The translations under genes and the position numbers were made by a program. Under the pieces are notes generated by a model. It had not been told where the DNA came from, did not search any database, and worked only from the letters and a program-made list of their open reading frames with translations. Below are positions 8,688 to 17,005 of a stretch of DNA of 64,000 nt, piece after piece (position 1 is the stretch's first letter; each line of letters begins with the position of its first letter). Source of the stretch: Crossiella sp. SN42 (GTDB lineage: Bacteria; Actinomycetota; Actinomycetes; Mycobacteriales; Pseudonocardiaceae); contig NZ_JAMHIV010000024.1 in NCBI RefSeq assembly GCF_023897065.1, positions 62,001 through 126,000 of the forward strand. Direction: 5' to 3'.

Positions 8688-8828
8688 TGTGGATCGACCT
8701 GTGGGCAGCCTGGGGATGGCTGTGCACAGCTGACCACAAGCGTCCCGTGCCCTGTGGACAACTTGGGGAGAACCTGCGAGGAAAAATCAAAGCCCGCTGG
8801 TCAGGGCCTGTGTGTGCGATGTGGAAAA
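8688..8828. promoter_or_regulatory. Cluster of DnaA-box-like 9-mers upstream of dnaB
   Basis: The 472-base gap between dnaB and rplI has no gene. In its dnaB-proximal half lie TGTGGATCG (8688), TGTGGGCAG (8700), TGTGCACAG (8721), the inverted TGACCACAA (8731), TGTGGACAA (8753) and TGTGGAAAA (8820). TGTGGACAA is the reverse complement of TTGTCCACA, the known high-GC actinobacterial DnaA box; the others match at 6 to 8 of 9 positions. The spacing suggests DnaA control of dnaB transcription. The rest of the gap holds only the rplI terminator and two direct copies of GCGTGTCGCG. Confidence 0.45.
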
Positions 8829-8930
8829 ACTAACCGGAACTCGGCCCGGCGTGTCGCGTATAACCGCGTTTGCGGCGTGTCGCGGGCCGGGTGTCACAAC
8901 TGACAAAACGTGCTGTGACGCTGAGACAAA

Positions 8931-8985
8931 CGAGCACAGGCGCCTCCCGGATGGAGTAGCCCCGTTCGGGCGGCGCCTGTGCTCG
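8931..8985 (-). terminator. Terminator of the rpsF-ssb-rpsR-rplI operon
   Basis: A perfect 14-bp stem, CGAGCACAGGCGCC (8931-8944) with GGCGCCTGTGCTCG (8972-8985), begins 18 bases after the rplI stop and is followed on the minus strand by TTTGTCTC. The loop contains a smaller CCCG-TT-CGGG hairpin. Confidence 0.85.
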
Positions 8986-9003
8986 ATGTCGAGCAGAGCG
9001 TGC

Positions 9004-9462
9004 TCAGCCTGCGGCAACCACGAGGTTGACGTTGGCCGTGACCTCCGGGTGCAGGCGCACCGCGACGGTGTGCTTGCCGGTGGTCTTGATGTGGCCGGAG
9101 GTCTCGACCGAGCGCTTGTCCAGCGCCGGCCCACCAGCGGCCTTGATCGCGGCCACGATGTCCGCGGTGGTGACCGAGCCGAACAGCTTGCCGCCACCGG
9201 CCGCGGCGCGGCCGGTCAGCTGCACGGAGCCCAGGCCGTCGAGCGTGGCCTTGACCTCCTTGGCGTGGTCCAGGTCGCGGATCTTGCGACCCTCCTGCGC
9301 CCTCCGGATGGTCTGCACCTGCTTCTCCGCGCCCTTGGTGGCCACGATGGCCAGGCCGCGGGGCAGCAGGAAGTTGCGGCCGTAGCCGTCCTTCACCTCG
9401 ACGATGTCACCAGGACCACCGAGGCCGGTCACGTCAGCGGTGAGAATGAGCTTCATCGCCAA
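9004..9462 (-). CDS. rplI: 50S ribosomal protein bL9
   Basis: 152 residues, within the usual range. The N-terminal 50S-binding domain begins [36 protein letters not shown], split here into its two halves [18 protein letters not shown] and [16 protein letters not shown]; a long helix connects to the C-terminal RNA-binding domain (about 80-150). It is the last gene of the rpsF-ssb-rpsR-rplI operon and is followed by a strong hairpin. Confidence 0.97.
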   Translation of the reverse strand: MAMKLILTADVTGLGGPGDIVEVKDGYGRNFLLPRGLAIVATKGAEKQVQTIRRAQEGRKIRDLDHAKEVKATLDGLGSVQLTGRAAAGGGKLFGSVTTADIVAAIKAAGGPALDKRSVETSGHIKTTGKHTVAVRLHPEVTANVNLVVAAG

Positions 9463-9483
9463 CTCCTCTCTATGGTCTCTGGG

Positions 9484-9723
9484 TCAGCGAGCGGTGGAGG
9501 TGTAGGGCAGCAGCGCCATCTCGCGCGAGTTCTTCACCGCGATGGCGACGTCCCGCTGGTGCTGGGAGCAGTTGCCGGTGACCCGGCGGGCACGGATCTT
9601 GCCGCGGTCGGAGATGAACTTCCGCAGCATCGCGGTGTCCTTGTAGTCGATCAGGTGCGCGGTCTTGTCCTTGCAGAACGCGCAGACCTTCTTCTTCGGC
9701 TTGCGCACAGGCGGCTTAGCCAT
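9484..9723 (-). CDS. rpsR: 30S ribosomal protein bS18
   Basis: 79 residues with the conserved core [19 protein letters not shown] followed by [15 protein letters not shown]. Cysteines in CAFC (about 14-17) and in GNCSQHQ indicate the zinc-binding (C+) form of S18; actinobacteria often have a second, zinc-free paralogue elsewhere used under Zur control. It lies between ssb and rplI, 81 bases after ssb. Confidence 0.97.
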   Translation of the reverse strand: MAKPPVRKPKKKVCAFCKDKTAHLIDYKDTAMLRKFISDRGKIRARRVTGNCSQHQRDVAIAVKNSREMALLPYTSTAR

Positions 9724-9804
9724 GTGTCGTCCTCCTGGAGCTGGACGTGGTCGTGTTCGGAGTCTCGAGGGGTGCGGAGCAGGAGCGCTGGCGAGGCAGC
9801 CGGA

Positions 9805-10311
9805 TCAGAACGGCGGCTCGTCGTTGAAGCCGCCACCGCCACCGGAGCTGGCAGGCGGCGCGGAGCCCCACGGGTCGTCCGCGGGCGCGCTGCCGCCGCC
9901 GGAGGAGCCGTACCCACCGCCGCCGCCGCCGCCACCGCCGCCACCGCGACTGGCGCGGTTGACCTTGGCCGTGGCGTAGCGCAGCGAGGGGCCGATCTCG
10001 TCGACCTCCAGCTCGATGACGGTGCGCTTCTCGCCTTCCTTCGTGTCGAAGGAGCGCTGGCGCAGGCGTCCCTGGGCGACCACGCGCATACCGCGGGTCA
10101 GGGACTCGGCGACGTTCTCCGCCGCCTGGCGCCAGATGCTGCACCGCAGAAACAGCGCTTCGCCGTCCTTCCACTCGCCGCTGGCGCGGTCGAGCGTGCG
10201 GGGCGTGGAGGCGATGGTGAAGCTCGCCACGGCCGCGCCGGACTGGGTGAAGCGCAGTTCCGGATCGGCGGTCAGGTTCCCGACCACCGTGATTACCGTC
10301 TCACCAGCCAT
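9805..10311 (-). CDS. ssb: Single-stranded DNA-binding protein
   Basis: 168 residues. The OB-fold domain (about 1-115) begins [20 protein letters not shown] and contains [22 protein letters not shown] glycine-rich linker with a run of ten or more glycines (about 120-145) leads to the acidic-type tail ending in DEPPF, the partner-binding peptide of actinobacterial SSB. Its place between rpsF and rpsR marks it as the essential replication SSB, not a competence paralogue. Confidence 0.97.
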   Translation of the reverse strand: MAGETVITVVGNLTADPELRFTQSGAAVASFTIASTPRTLDRASGEWKDGEALFLRCSIWRQAAENVAESLTRGMRVVAQGRLRQRSFDTKEGEKRTVIELEVDEIGPSLRYATAKVNRASRGGGGGGGGGGGYGSSGGGSAPADDPWGSAPPASSGGGGGFNDEPPF

Positions 10312-10331
10312 GATTCAGCGCTCTCCCGCCG

Positions 10332-10679
10332 TCAGGCCTTGGGGCCCTTGGACGCCTTGGCAGCAGCCTTCGCGGCGGCCTTGGCGAACTTGGCGGGGTC
10401 GCGGCGCAGGACCTTGGTGCGCAGGACGGTGTCCTGCAGGCCCAGCTGGCGGTCGAGCTCCTTGACCGCGTCCGGCGTGCTGTTGATGTCGATGACCGCG
10501 TAAATCCCCTCAGGGGACTTGTTGATCTCGAACGACAACCGGCGCTTGCCCCAGACATCGACCTTCTCCACGTTCCCGCCCGAAGTGCGGATGACGTTGA
10601 GGAAAGTGTCCAGCGTGGGAGCGACAGTGCGCTCGTCCACGTTGGGGTCCAGGATGACCATCAGTTCATAGTGACGCAC
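10332..10679 (-). CDS. rpsF: 30S ribosomal protein bS6
   Basis: 115 residues, beginning (GTG) [20 protein letters not shown], with the second strand [22 protein letters not shown]-terminal alanine/lysine-rich tail ([19 protein letters not shown]) extends beyond the usual 95-100 residues. The GTG start has a strong AGGAGGTGAGG site. First gene of the rpsF-ssb-rpsR-rplI operon; its leader has a hairpin that could serve S6:S18 autoregulation. Confidence 0.97.
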   Translation of the reverse strand: MRHYELMVILDPNVDERTVAPTLDTFLNVIRTSGGNVEKVDVWGKRRLSFEINKSPEGIYAVIDINSTPDAVKELDRQLGLQDTVLRTKVLRRDPAKFAKAAAKAAAKASKGPKA

Positions 10680-10682
10680 GTA

Positions 10683-10726
10683 GACCTCACCTCCTGTGGA
10701 CTAATCGGCCACGGACGTTCCGTGGC
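10683..10726 (-). promoter_or_regulatory. rpsF leader hairpin, possible S6:S18 autoregulatory element
   Basis: On the minus-strand transcript a hairpin CCACGGA/TCCGTGG (10709-10725, 8 bp with one flanking pair) is followed by CCGATTAGT and a CCAC that can re-pair with the hairpin's GTGG, just before the AGGAGG site. Bacterial rpsF leaders often bind the S6:S18 complex through a CCG trinucleotide next to a helix. A match is suggested but not proven. Confidence 0.35.
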
Positions 10727-10793
10727 AGGAGGGTCGTCGCGTCAGCAACCCGAGCAGGCTAACAGCCCAGTGCCCGTTGCTCCCAATCGGTGA

Positions 10794-11756
10794 TCAGACG
10801 GTCCGGCGAAGTACCCAGGTACGCACCAGCGCGGCGGTCACCATGGACAGCATCAGCACCGCGACCAGCACCGGAGCGGCCACCCGCCCAGCGCCGCCGG
10901 TGGGCAGCGCGCGGGCCTGACCGGCCGAGGCGACCCCGTCGCCCTCGGGCAGCCCGTAGGCCCCCGGCGAGCCGGGCGAGGCCTGCCCGTAGCGGTCGCC
11001 AGGCGCCAGCGCGCCGAGTCCACCGGGCGTGGCCACCGGCAGCCCCGAGTAGTCGTAGAGCGGCACCCGGCCGTAGTCGTAGAGGCCGCCGCCCTCCAGG
11101 CGCGGCAGCTGGAAGTCCGGGATCGGCGTGCCGGAGCCGGGCGTGCCGGGAGCGGGCGTGCCCGGGTTGGTGCTGCCGGGCGGCGGGGTGCCGGTGCCTG
11201 GCTTGCCGGGGCCCGGCTGACCGGGGTTGGTGGTGCCGGGCGGGGGCTTCGGCGTGGTCGAGCCGCCGCCGGGCAGGTTCTTGGCCCCGTCCTGGATCGG
11301 CGCGACCGCGGTGTTCAGCGTCTTGACCGTCACCCCGCAGCCGCCGCTGAGCACCTGCTGCACACCCTTGACCACCTCGCCGAGGATCGGCCCGAGCAGC
11401 GGGATCTTGCGCAGCGCATCCGTGACGCCGTTGGCGATCTGGCCGCCGGTGATGAACCCGCCCTTGCCGTCGGGCACCGCGCCGATCGGGATCGGCGGCA
11501 GCGCGCGCACCGCCTTGTCCACCGCGCCGGCCAGCGGCGGCCCGAGCAGCGGCACCCGCTTGACCACCTCGACCACCGGCGCGGCCACCGCGCCCGCGCT
11601 GAGCTGGATCGGCTGGCCCGGTTTGCCCTGGACGGTGGCCGAGCAGTCGCCGATCACGATCGGTTCAGCAGCCAGCGCGGGGCCAGCCAGCCCGACCATG
11701 CCCGCCATCGCGAGCAGCACGGATGCCACGGAAAGCCGTGCGAGTCGAGCGAGCAT
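10794..11756 (-). CDS. Secreted, proline/glycine-rich cell-surface protein with C-terminal membrane anchor
   Basis: A signal peptide (about 1-30, ending GPALAAEP) is followed by a roughly 150-residue region with two cysteines, repeated PLLGP motifs (KRVPLLGPPL and RKIPLLGPIL), then a Pro/Gly/Thr-rich stretch (about 165-215), a linker rich in tyrosine and glycine, and one membrane helix near the end (APVLVAVLMLSMVTAALV) with a basic tail. This is the layout of an anchored surface protein. I start at the ATG at 11756, 6 bases after GGAGGG, not at the ATG at 11762 that touches it. No function is recognised. Confidence 0.75.
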   Translation of the reverse strand: MLARLARLSVASVLLAMAGMVGLAGPALAAEPIVIGDCSATVQGKPGQPIQLSAGAVAAPVVEVVKRVPLLGPPLAGAVDKAVRALPPIPIGAVPDGKGGFITGGQIANGVTDALRKIPLLGPILGEVVKGVQQVLSGGCGVTVKTLNTAVAPIQDGAKNLPGGGSTTPKPPPGTTNPGQPGPGKPGTGTPPPGSTNPGTPAPGTPGSGTPIPDFQLPRLEGGGLYDYGRVPLYDYSGLPVATPGGLGALAPGDRYGQASPGSPGAYGLPEGDGVASAGQARALPTGGAGRVAAPVLVAVLMLSMVTAALVRTWVLRRTV

Positions 11757-11909
11757 GCCCATCCCTCCGGTGCGTACCGGTCGGTAACGTCTCTGGGTCC
11801 AACGACGGTAGGTCGACTAAGTGACGGTTGCCACTCCAATCCATGACGGAATGACACACAAGACTCCACTCGGGGCGTGGCCGTCAGGGGCGCCCACTAC
11901 GCTCTCGGC

Positions 11910-12680
11910 ATGCGCATCGGGGCACACGTCGCCGACGACAATCCGCTCGGCTCGGCGCAGGACCGCGGCGCCGAGGTCGTCCAGTTCTTCCTGTCCAACC
12001 CGCAGAGCTGGGAGTCACCCAAGCCGCACCCGCAGGCCGAGGCCCTGCGGGAGGCCGGGATCTCGGTCTTCGTGCACTCGCCGTACGTGATCAACGTGGC
12101 GTCGCTGAACAACCGGATCCGCATCCCCTCGCGCAAGTCGGTGGTGCAGCAGGCCGAGGCGGCCAAGGCTTCCGGCGCGCTCGGCCTGGTGGTGCACGGC
12201 GGGCACGTGACCAAGGGCGACGACCCGGCCGACGGCATCGCGAACTGGCGCAAGCTGTTCGAGCGGCAGGCCGAGGCAGGCGGGTTCGCGGTGCCGGTGC
12301 TGATCGAGAACACCGCGGGCGGCGACAACGCGATGGCCCGCAAGTTCGACATGCTGGCCAGGCTCTGGGACGCGGTCGGCGAGTTCGGCGCGGGCTTCTG
12401 CCTGGACACCTGCCACGCGCACGCCGCCGGTGAGGACCTGGTCGGCATCGTGGAGCGGGTCAAGGGGATCACCGGGCGGATCGACCTGGTGCACCTGAAC
12501 AACTCCAGGGACGAGTTCGGCTCCGCGCGGGACCGGCACGCCAACATCGGCACCGGCACCATCGACCCGGCCGTGCTGGCCGCGGTGGTCAACACCGCGC
12601 AGGCGCCGGTGGTAGTGGAGACACCAGGCGACGGGCAGGCCGGCGACATCGCCTACCTGCGTGCCCAGCTACCCGCGTGA
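11910..12680 (+). CDS. Endonuclease IV-type (AP endonuclease 2 / Nfo) deoxyribonuclease
   Basis: This 256-residue TIM-barrel enzyme has the zinc-ligand motifs of the endonuclease IV family: VVHGGHVT (about 90), LIENTAGGDN (about 131), CLDTCHAHAAG (about 165), and HLNNSRDEFGSARDRHANIGTG split around the RDRHANIG box (about 200-215). It should cleave DNA 5' of abasic sites. It is a little shorter than E. coli Nfo (285). The start is MRIGAHV at 11910. Its stop overlaps the GTG of the GT87 gene (GTGA), so the two are translationally coupled. Confidence 0.9.
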   Translation: MRIGAHVADDNPLGSAQDRGAEVVQFFLSNPQSWESPKPHPQAEALREAGISVFVHSPYVINVASLNNRIRIPSRKSVVQQAEAAKASGALGLVVHGGHVTKGDDPADGIANWRKLFERQAEAGGFAVPVLIENTAGGDNAMARKFDMLARLWDAVGEFGAGFCLDTCHAHAAGEDLVGIVERVKGITGRIDLVHLNNSRDEFGSARDRHANIGTGTIDPAVLAAVVNTAQAPVVVETPGDGQAGDIAYLRAQLPA

Positions 12681-14032
12681 CCCGCTTCGGCAGGACCGCG
12701 CTCGTCGCGCTGGTCCTGCTGTGCGGACTGCTGCTGCTCGGTGGCTACGCGAACAAGGCGCGCTGCGCCGGCCCTGAGTTCGACCAGTGGGGCCGCAGCG
12801 CGCCGGAGTACGCCAACCGGCACGGCGAGCTCTGCTACTCCGACGTGCAGCACCTGTGGCTGGGCCGGGACGTGGACCGGCACGTCTTCCCCTACCTGGG
12901 CGGCGGCCTGGACGAGCAGGGCCAGCTGACCGGCGGCTCGGTGGAGTACCCGGTGCTCACCGGCCTGCTGATCTGGGCAGGGGCGGTATTCGCCAGCAAC
13001 GACGCCGACTTCCTCTTCTACTCCAGCCTGCTGCTGGCCCCCTTCGGCCTGCTCATCGCCTGGCTGCTGGGCAGGCTCTCCGGCTGGCGCGCGCTGATCT
13101 GGGCGCTGGCGCCCGGCCTGGTGCTGCACGCCTTCCACAACTGGGACCTGCCCGCGGTGGCCTGCGCGGTCGGCGCGGTGTACGCGGTGCACCGGGGCTG
13201 GGGCCGGGAGGGCGCGAGCAGGCCGCTGGTGGAGCGGGCCATGGTGGCCGGGGTGCTGCTCGGCCTCGGCGCGGCGCTGAAGCTGTACCCGGGTTTCTTC
13301 GCACTGCCGCTGGCGCTGTACGTGCTCACCGGCGGGCCGGACGGCCGCTGGCTGCCGAGGGGCCGGCGCTGGGACATCGCCGGCGCGCTCCGGGTGCTGG
13401 CCGCCACCGCGGTCACCGTGGCGCTGGTGAACCTGCCGTTCGCGGTGCTGGGTTATGAGGGCTGGCGGGCCTCCTTCGTCTTCCAGCAGGAGCGCAAGGT
13501 CGACATCACCACCAACTCGATCTGGTTCTGGGCCTTCCGGCCGGCCTCCGACCCGGCCAACACCGACTTCCAGCAGCTGGTCAGCTGGCTCTCGCCGACC
13601 CTGATCTGCCTGGCCTTCCTGCTGGCCTGCCTGGTCGGCTGGCTGCGCTGGACCGGCACCGGCGAGTACCCGTGGGTCGGCGTCTCCGGCGCGATGCTGT
13701 GCGGGTTCCTGTTGCTGCACAAGGTGCACTCGCCGCAGTACACGCTGTGGCTGCTGCCCTTCTTCGTGCTGCTGGCGGTGCGCTGGGGCTGGGTGCTGGC
13801 CTACACCGTGGCCGACCTGGCGCTGGGCACCGGCGTGTTCCTCTGGTACCACGCGATCGAGTTCCAGCTGCCCATGTCGATCTACGACAGCCTGCCCGCG
13901 CAGGCGGTGATGATCGGGGTCTGGGGCAAGCTCGCGCTGCTGCTCGGCCTGTTCCTGGTGCTGCCGGGCAGCCGAGTCACCTTCGAGCCGGAATCGGCGG
14001 ATCGGCGGATGGTCACGCTCCCAGGCCGCTGA
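12677..14032 (+). CDS. GT87-type polyprenyl-phosphate-dependent (mannosyl)transferase, multi-pass membrane protein
   Basis: The 451-residue protein has an N-terminal membrane helix, an exofacial loop with GGSVEYPVLTGLL and HAFHNWDLPAVA, and about ten hydrophobic helices; GAALKLYPGFFALPL is typical of DUF2029/GT87 enzymes. Family members use polyprenyl-phosphomannose to extend cell-envelope glycolipids. It is a paralogue of the gene at 15285-16904, sharing the EYPV, KLYP and SPQYTLWLLP-type motifs. Coupled to the endonuclease gene by a 4-base overlap. The acceptor is unknown. Confidence 0.82.
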   Translation: MTRFGRTALVALVLLCGLLLLGGYANKARCAGPEFDQWGRSAPEYANRHGELCYSDVQHLWLGRDVDRHVFPYLGGGLDEQGQLTGGSVEYPVLTGLLIWAGAVFASNDADFLFYSSLLLAPFGLLIAWLLGRLSGWRALIWALAPGLVLHAFHNWDLPAVACAVGAVYAVHRGWGREGASRPLVERAMVAGVLLGLGAALKLYPGFFALPLALYVLTGGPDGRWLPRGRRWDIAGALRVLAATAVTVALVNLPFAVLGYEGWRASFVFQQERKVDITTNSIWFWAFRPASDPANTDFQQLVSWLSPTLICLAFLLACLVGWLRWTGTGEYPWVGVSGAMLCGFLLLHKVHSPQYTLWLLPFFVLLAVRWGWVLAYTVADLALGTGVFLWYHAIEFQLPMSIYDSLPAQAVMIGVWGKLALLLGLFLVLPGSRVTFEPESADRRMVTLPGR

Positions 14033-14077
14033 TTAGGTCGGATGAGTCCCGTCCAGGTGACTCTAGGAGGCTCGCGG

Positions 14078-15304
14078 ATGGTGTCGAACGGTAAGCGCTG
14101 GCTGGTCGCGCTGGGTGTGGTCGCGTTGCTGTCCTCGGGCGGCCAGGCCGTCGGTGAGCAGCAGGCCCCCGCGCCACCGGGCAACTGGGTCGGCACCTGG
14201 GCGGCCGCACCCTCGGCCGCGTTGCCCAACACCGAGTCCGGCTACCCCAACTACTCGATCCGCAACATCGTGCACACCAGCATCGGCGGCTCCCAGGTCC
14301 GGGTCCGGCTGTCCAATGCCTTCGGCCGCGCGCCGGTGCTGTTCGGGCAGGTCACGGTCGCGCTGGCGGCCGGAGCGGACACCCCGAACGCGGTGCCCGG
14401 CACCATGCGCACGCTGACCTTCGGCGGCGAGCGGGAGATCACCGCGCCGCCGTTCGCCGACGTGCTCAGCGACCCGGTCGCGCTGACCGTGCCGCCGGAT
14501 GCCAACCTGCTGGTCACCACCTTCACCCCGGACCCCTCCGGCCCGGTCACCTACCACTCGCTGACCATGCAGAACTCCTACTTCACCCGCAACGGCAACC
14601 ACGCCGCCGCGGAGTCGGGGTCGGCGTTCACCGAGCAGACCCGGCAGTGGCACTACGTCTCCGGCGTGGACGTGCGCGCGCCGGGCGTGCGCGGCAGCGT
14701 GGTGGCCCTCGGCGACTCGATCACCGACGGCGCGAACTCCACCTGGGGCGCCAACCTGCGCTGGCCGGACCAGCTCGCGGATCGGATGAAGGCCGGTCCC
14801 GCGCACCTGCGGCTGGGCGTGCTCAACGCCGGGATCAGCGGCAACCGGCTGCTGCTGGACGGCGGCAGCTCCGGGGTGAACGCGCTGGCCAGGCTGGACC
14901 GGGACGTGCTGACCGCCACCGGCGCCCGCACGGTGATCGTGTTCGAGGGCATCAACGACATCCAGCAGACCCCGCACCAGACCGACCCGAACCGGATCAT
15001 CGCCGCGCTCAAGCAGATCGCGCAGCGGGCCAAGGACCGGGGGCTGCGGGTGCTCGGCGCGACCATCACCCCGTTCAAGGGCTGGCGCTCCTACAGCGAG
15101 CAGCTGGAGGCCACCCGGCAGGCGGTCAACCGCTACATCCGCAACAACACCGACTACGACGGCCTGATCGACTTCGACGCCACCATCCGGGACCCGCAGG
15201 ACCCGCAGCGGATCAAGCCCGAGTACGACCAGGGCGACCACCTGCACCCCGGCGACGCCGGGTTCAAGGCGATGGCGAACGCGATCAACCTGTCATCGCT
15301 GTAG
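14078..15304 (+). CDS. Secreted SGNH/GDSL hydrolase with N-terminal jelly-roll-type domain
   Basis: 408 residues. A signal peptide (about 1-25) precedes a beta-rich domain beginning WVGTWAAAPS, then the SGNH esterase domain: block I GDSITDG (Ser about 214), Gly in GISGNR, Asn in EGINDIQ, and the catalytic DxxH as DHLHP near the C-terminus. It is likely an extracellular carbohydrate or lipid esterase. The start at 14078 has TAGGAGG 10 bases upstream; the ATG at 14042 lacks one. It converges on the second GT87 gene with a 20-base overlap. Confidence 0.88.
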   Translation: MVSNGKRWLVALGVVALLSSGGQAVGEQQAPAPPGNWVGTWAAAPSAALPNTESGYPNYSIRNIVHTSIGGSQVRVRLSNAFGRAPVLFGQVTVALAAGADTPNAVPGTMRTLTFGGEREITAPPFADVLSDPVALTVPPDANLLVTTFTPDPSGPVTYHSLTMQNSYFTRNGNHAAAESGSAFTEQTRQWHYVSGVDVRAPGVRGSVVALGDSITDGANSTWGANLRWPDQLADRMKAGPAHLRLGVLNAGISGNRLLLDGGSSGVNALARLDRDVLTATGARTVIVFEGINDIQQTPHQTDPNRIIAALKQIAQRAKDRGLRVLGATITPFKGWRSYSEQLEATRQAVNRYIRNNTDYDGLIDFDATIRDPQDPQRIKPEYDQGDHLHPGDAGFKAMANAINLSSL

Positions 15305-16904
15305 CCGCGGCCTCGGCCTGCTCGCGCCGCCTCTTCGCGGTGCGGGCAGGCCCGAGCACAAACGCATCCGGCGCGCCGTCCAGCGGACCGCCAGCCGGAT
15401 CGTCCACGCCGAAGGCACGCACCCGGTCCAGCGCGGGCCGGTAGATCTCGCGCAGCATCAGCACGCAGAGCAGGACCACGAAGATGTCCCTGATGACCAC
15501 CGCGCCCAGGAACCAGTCCTGCGGCAGGCCCTTGTTGTCCGGGCCGAGGTAGAAGTACATCCGGGGCGCCCACACCAGCGCGTCCACCGCCATCCAGGCC
15601 AGCAGCAGCCGCCAGCGGGGCAGCGCGAGCACGGCCAGCGGCACCAGCCACAGCGAGTACTGCGGGCTCCACACCTTGTTGGTCAGCAGGAACGCCGCCA
15701 CCACCAGGAAGGCCAGCTGCGCCACCCTCGGCCGCCGCGGCGCGGACAGCGCCACCCAGCCGATGCCCGCGCAGCACAGCAGGAACAGCACCGCGGTGAC
15801 CGTGTTCAGCACGGTCGGGGTGGCGCCTGCCGGCAGCGGGCCGTCGAAGCCGCTCCAGCCGGTGAAGTACTGCACGACGTTGTAGAGGCTGTCCGGGTCC
15901 ACCCCGCGCTCGGAGTTGAGCCGGAAGAACTCCCGCCAGCCGTCCGGGTAGAGGTAGAAGATCGGCGCGTTCACCGCGCCCCAGGCCAGCGCCGCGGTCC
16001 AGGTGGTCCGCCACCAGTGCCCCATCCGCCCCGATCTCAGGCACAGCACGAGCAGCGGCCCGAGGAAGAACAGCGGGTACAGCTTCGCCGCCGCGCCCAG
16101 CCCCAGCAGCACCCCGGCCAGCCCCGGCCGGTTGCGCGCCCAGGCCAGCAGCGCCACCGCGGCGAAGCCGGTGGCCAGGGTGTCGAAGTTGGTGAAGGCG
16201 TGCACCACCACCAGCAGCGAGACCGCGGCGATGGCGGTGTCCCACGGCCGCCGCCCGGTGAGCTTGAAGGTGGCCCAGATGGTGACCAGCCAGGCCAGCG
16301 CCAGCCACAGCGAGCTGAAGTTGAAGTAGACGATCACCGCCATGGCACTGGGCAGCCAGCCGCTGTTGGCGATGGCCACCCAGCCGTGCGCGAGCTGGGC
16401 GTTGAACCACTGGAACAACCCGGAGATCACCGGGTACTCCATGTAGCGCACCTGCCCGTTGTCCTCCACCCAGGAGGTCTTGTACGGGAACAGCCCCTTG
16501 TCCAGCCGCTCGGCGGTGTAGAGCGGAACGGTGTCGGAGTAGCACATCGCCACGTACTGCCGGGAGTCCCGCCAGTCCAGCTGGGTGACCCCCTGGTCGT
16601 CCACGTACTCCTGCACACACGGCGCCTTGGCCGTGTACGCCAGCGCCAGGGTCAGCGTGGCCAGCAGCAGCACAACCCGCAACGGCGTCCAGAACCAGTG
16701 CCGCCCGATCACCGCGTGCCGCCCCAGCATCCCGCCAACCGGCCTGCTGGCCTGCCGCGCCAACGGCTCCGACCAGGTGGCCACCTCACGCTCGCGCGGG
16801 GTCAGCGACTCGGTGTCCGCGATCCGCTTGGGCGGCGCGGGCGGCGCTTCGCTCCAGTCGCCGACGGTGGCCTGCGGCTCGGGCTGCTCCGATGCATGGG
16901 ACAC
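15285..16904 (-). CDS. GT87-type membrane glycosyltransferase next to ponA
   Basis: The 539-residue protein has an about 90-residue polar N-terminal region, then about 11 hydrophobic helices with MEYPVISGLFQWF, HAFTNFDTLATG and GAAAKLYPLFFLGPL, matching the GT87/DUF2029 pattern, and a basic C-terminal tail. It is a clear paralogue of 12677-14032 but longer. The position directly after ponA parallels Rv0051 downstream of ponA1 in M. tuberculosis (from memory), so a role in envelope polysaccharide or lipoglycan synthesis is likely. The GTG at 16904 (VSHASEQ) is my choice; residues encoded upstream to 17009 overlap ponA and look spurious. Confidence 0.82.
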   Translation of the reverse strand: MSHASEQPEPQATVGDWSEAPPAPPKRIADTESLTPREREVATWSEPLARQASRPVGGMLGRHAVIGRHWFWTPLRVVLLLATLTLALAYTAKAPCVQEYVDDQGVTQLDWRDSRQYVAMCYSDTVPLYTAERLDKGLFPYKTSWVEDNGQVRYMEYPVISGLFQWFNAQLAHGWVAIANSGWLPSAMAVIVYFNFSSLWLALAWLVTIWATFKLTGRRPWDTAIAAVSLLVVVHAFTNFDTLATGFAAVALLAWARNRPGLAGVLLGLGAAAKLYPLFFLGPLLVLCLRSGRMGHWWRTTWTAALAWGAVNAPIFYLYPDGWREFFRLNSERGVDPDSLYNVVQYFTGWSGFDGPLPAGATPTVLNTVTAVLFLLCCAGIGWVALSAPRRPRVAQLAFLVVAAFLLTNKVWSPQYSLWLVPLAVLALPRWRLLLAWMAVDALVWAPRMYFYLGPDNKGLPQDWFLGAVVIRDIFVVLLCVLMLREIYRPALDRVRAFGVDDPAGGPLDGAPDAFVLGPARTAKRRREQAEAAATAMTG

Positions 16905-17005
16905 CTCGCGGATGCTACGGGTTCGGCCGGGGGGCCTGGGTGAGCCGGTGCGATCAAGCCGGAACAGGAAGGCGGGGGGTGCGACCAGCACCTCCCCGCC
17001 CCGGG

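Noticed and set aside
8532-9003. Possible chromosomal origin (oriC) because of DnaA-box-like repeats
   Set aside because: Only one exact box, no AT-rich unwinding element, and no dnaA or dnaN nearby. A regulatory or titration site is more likely.
9920-9960. GC-rich trinucleotide run in ssb as a repeat element
   Set aside because: It encodes the glycine linker of SSB, which is normal for actinobacteria.
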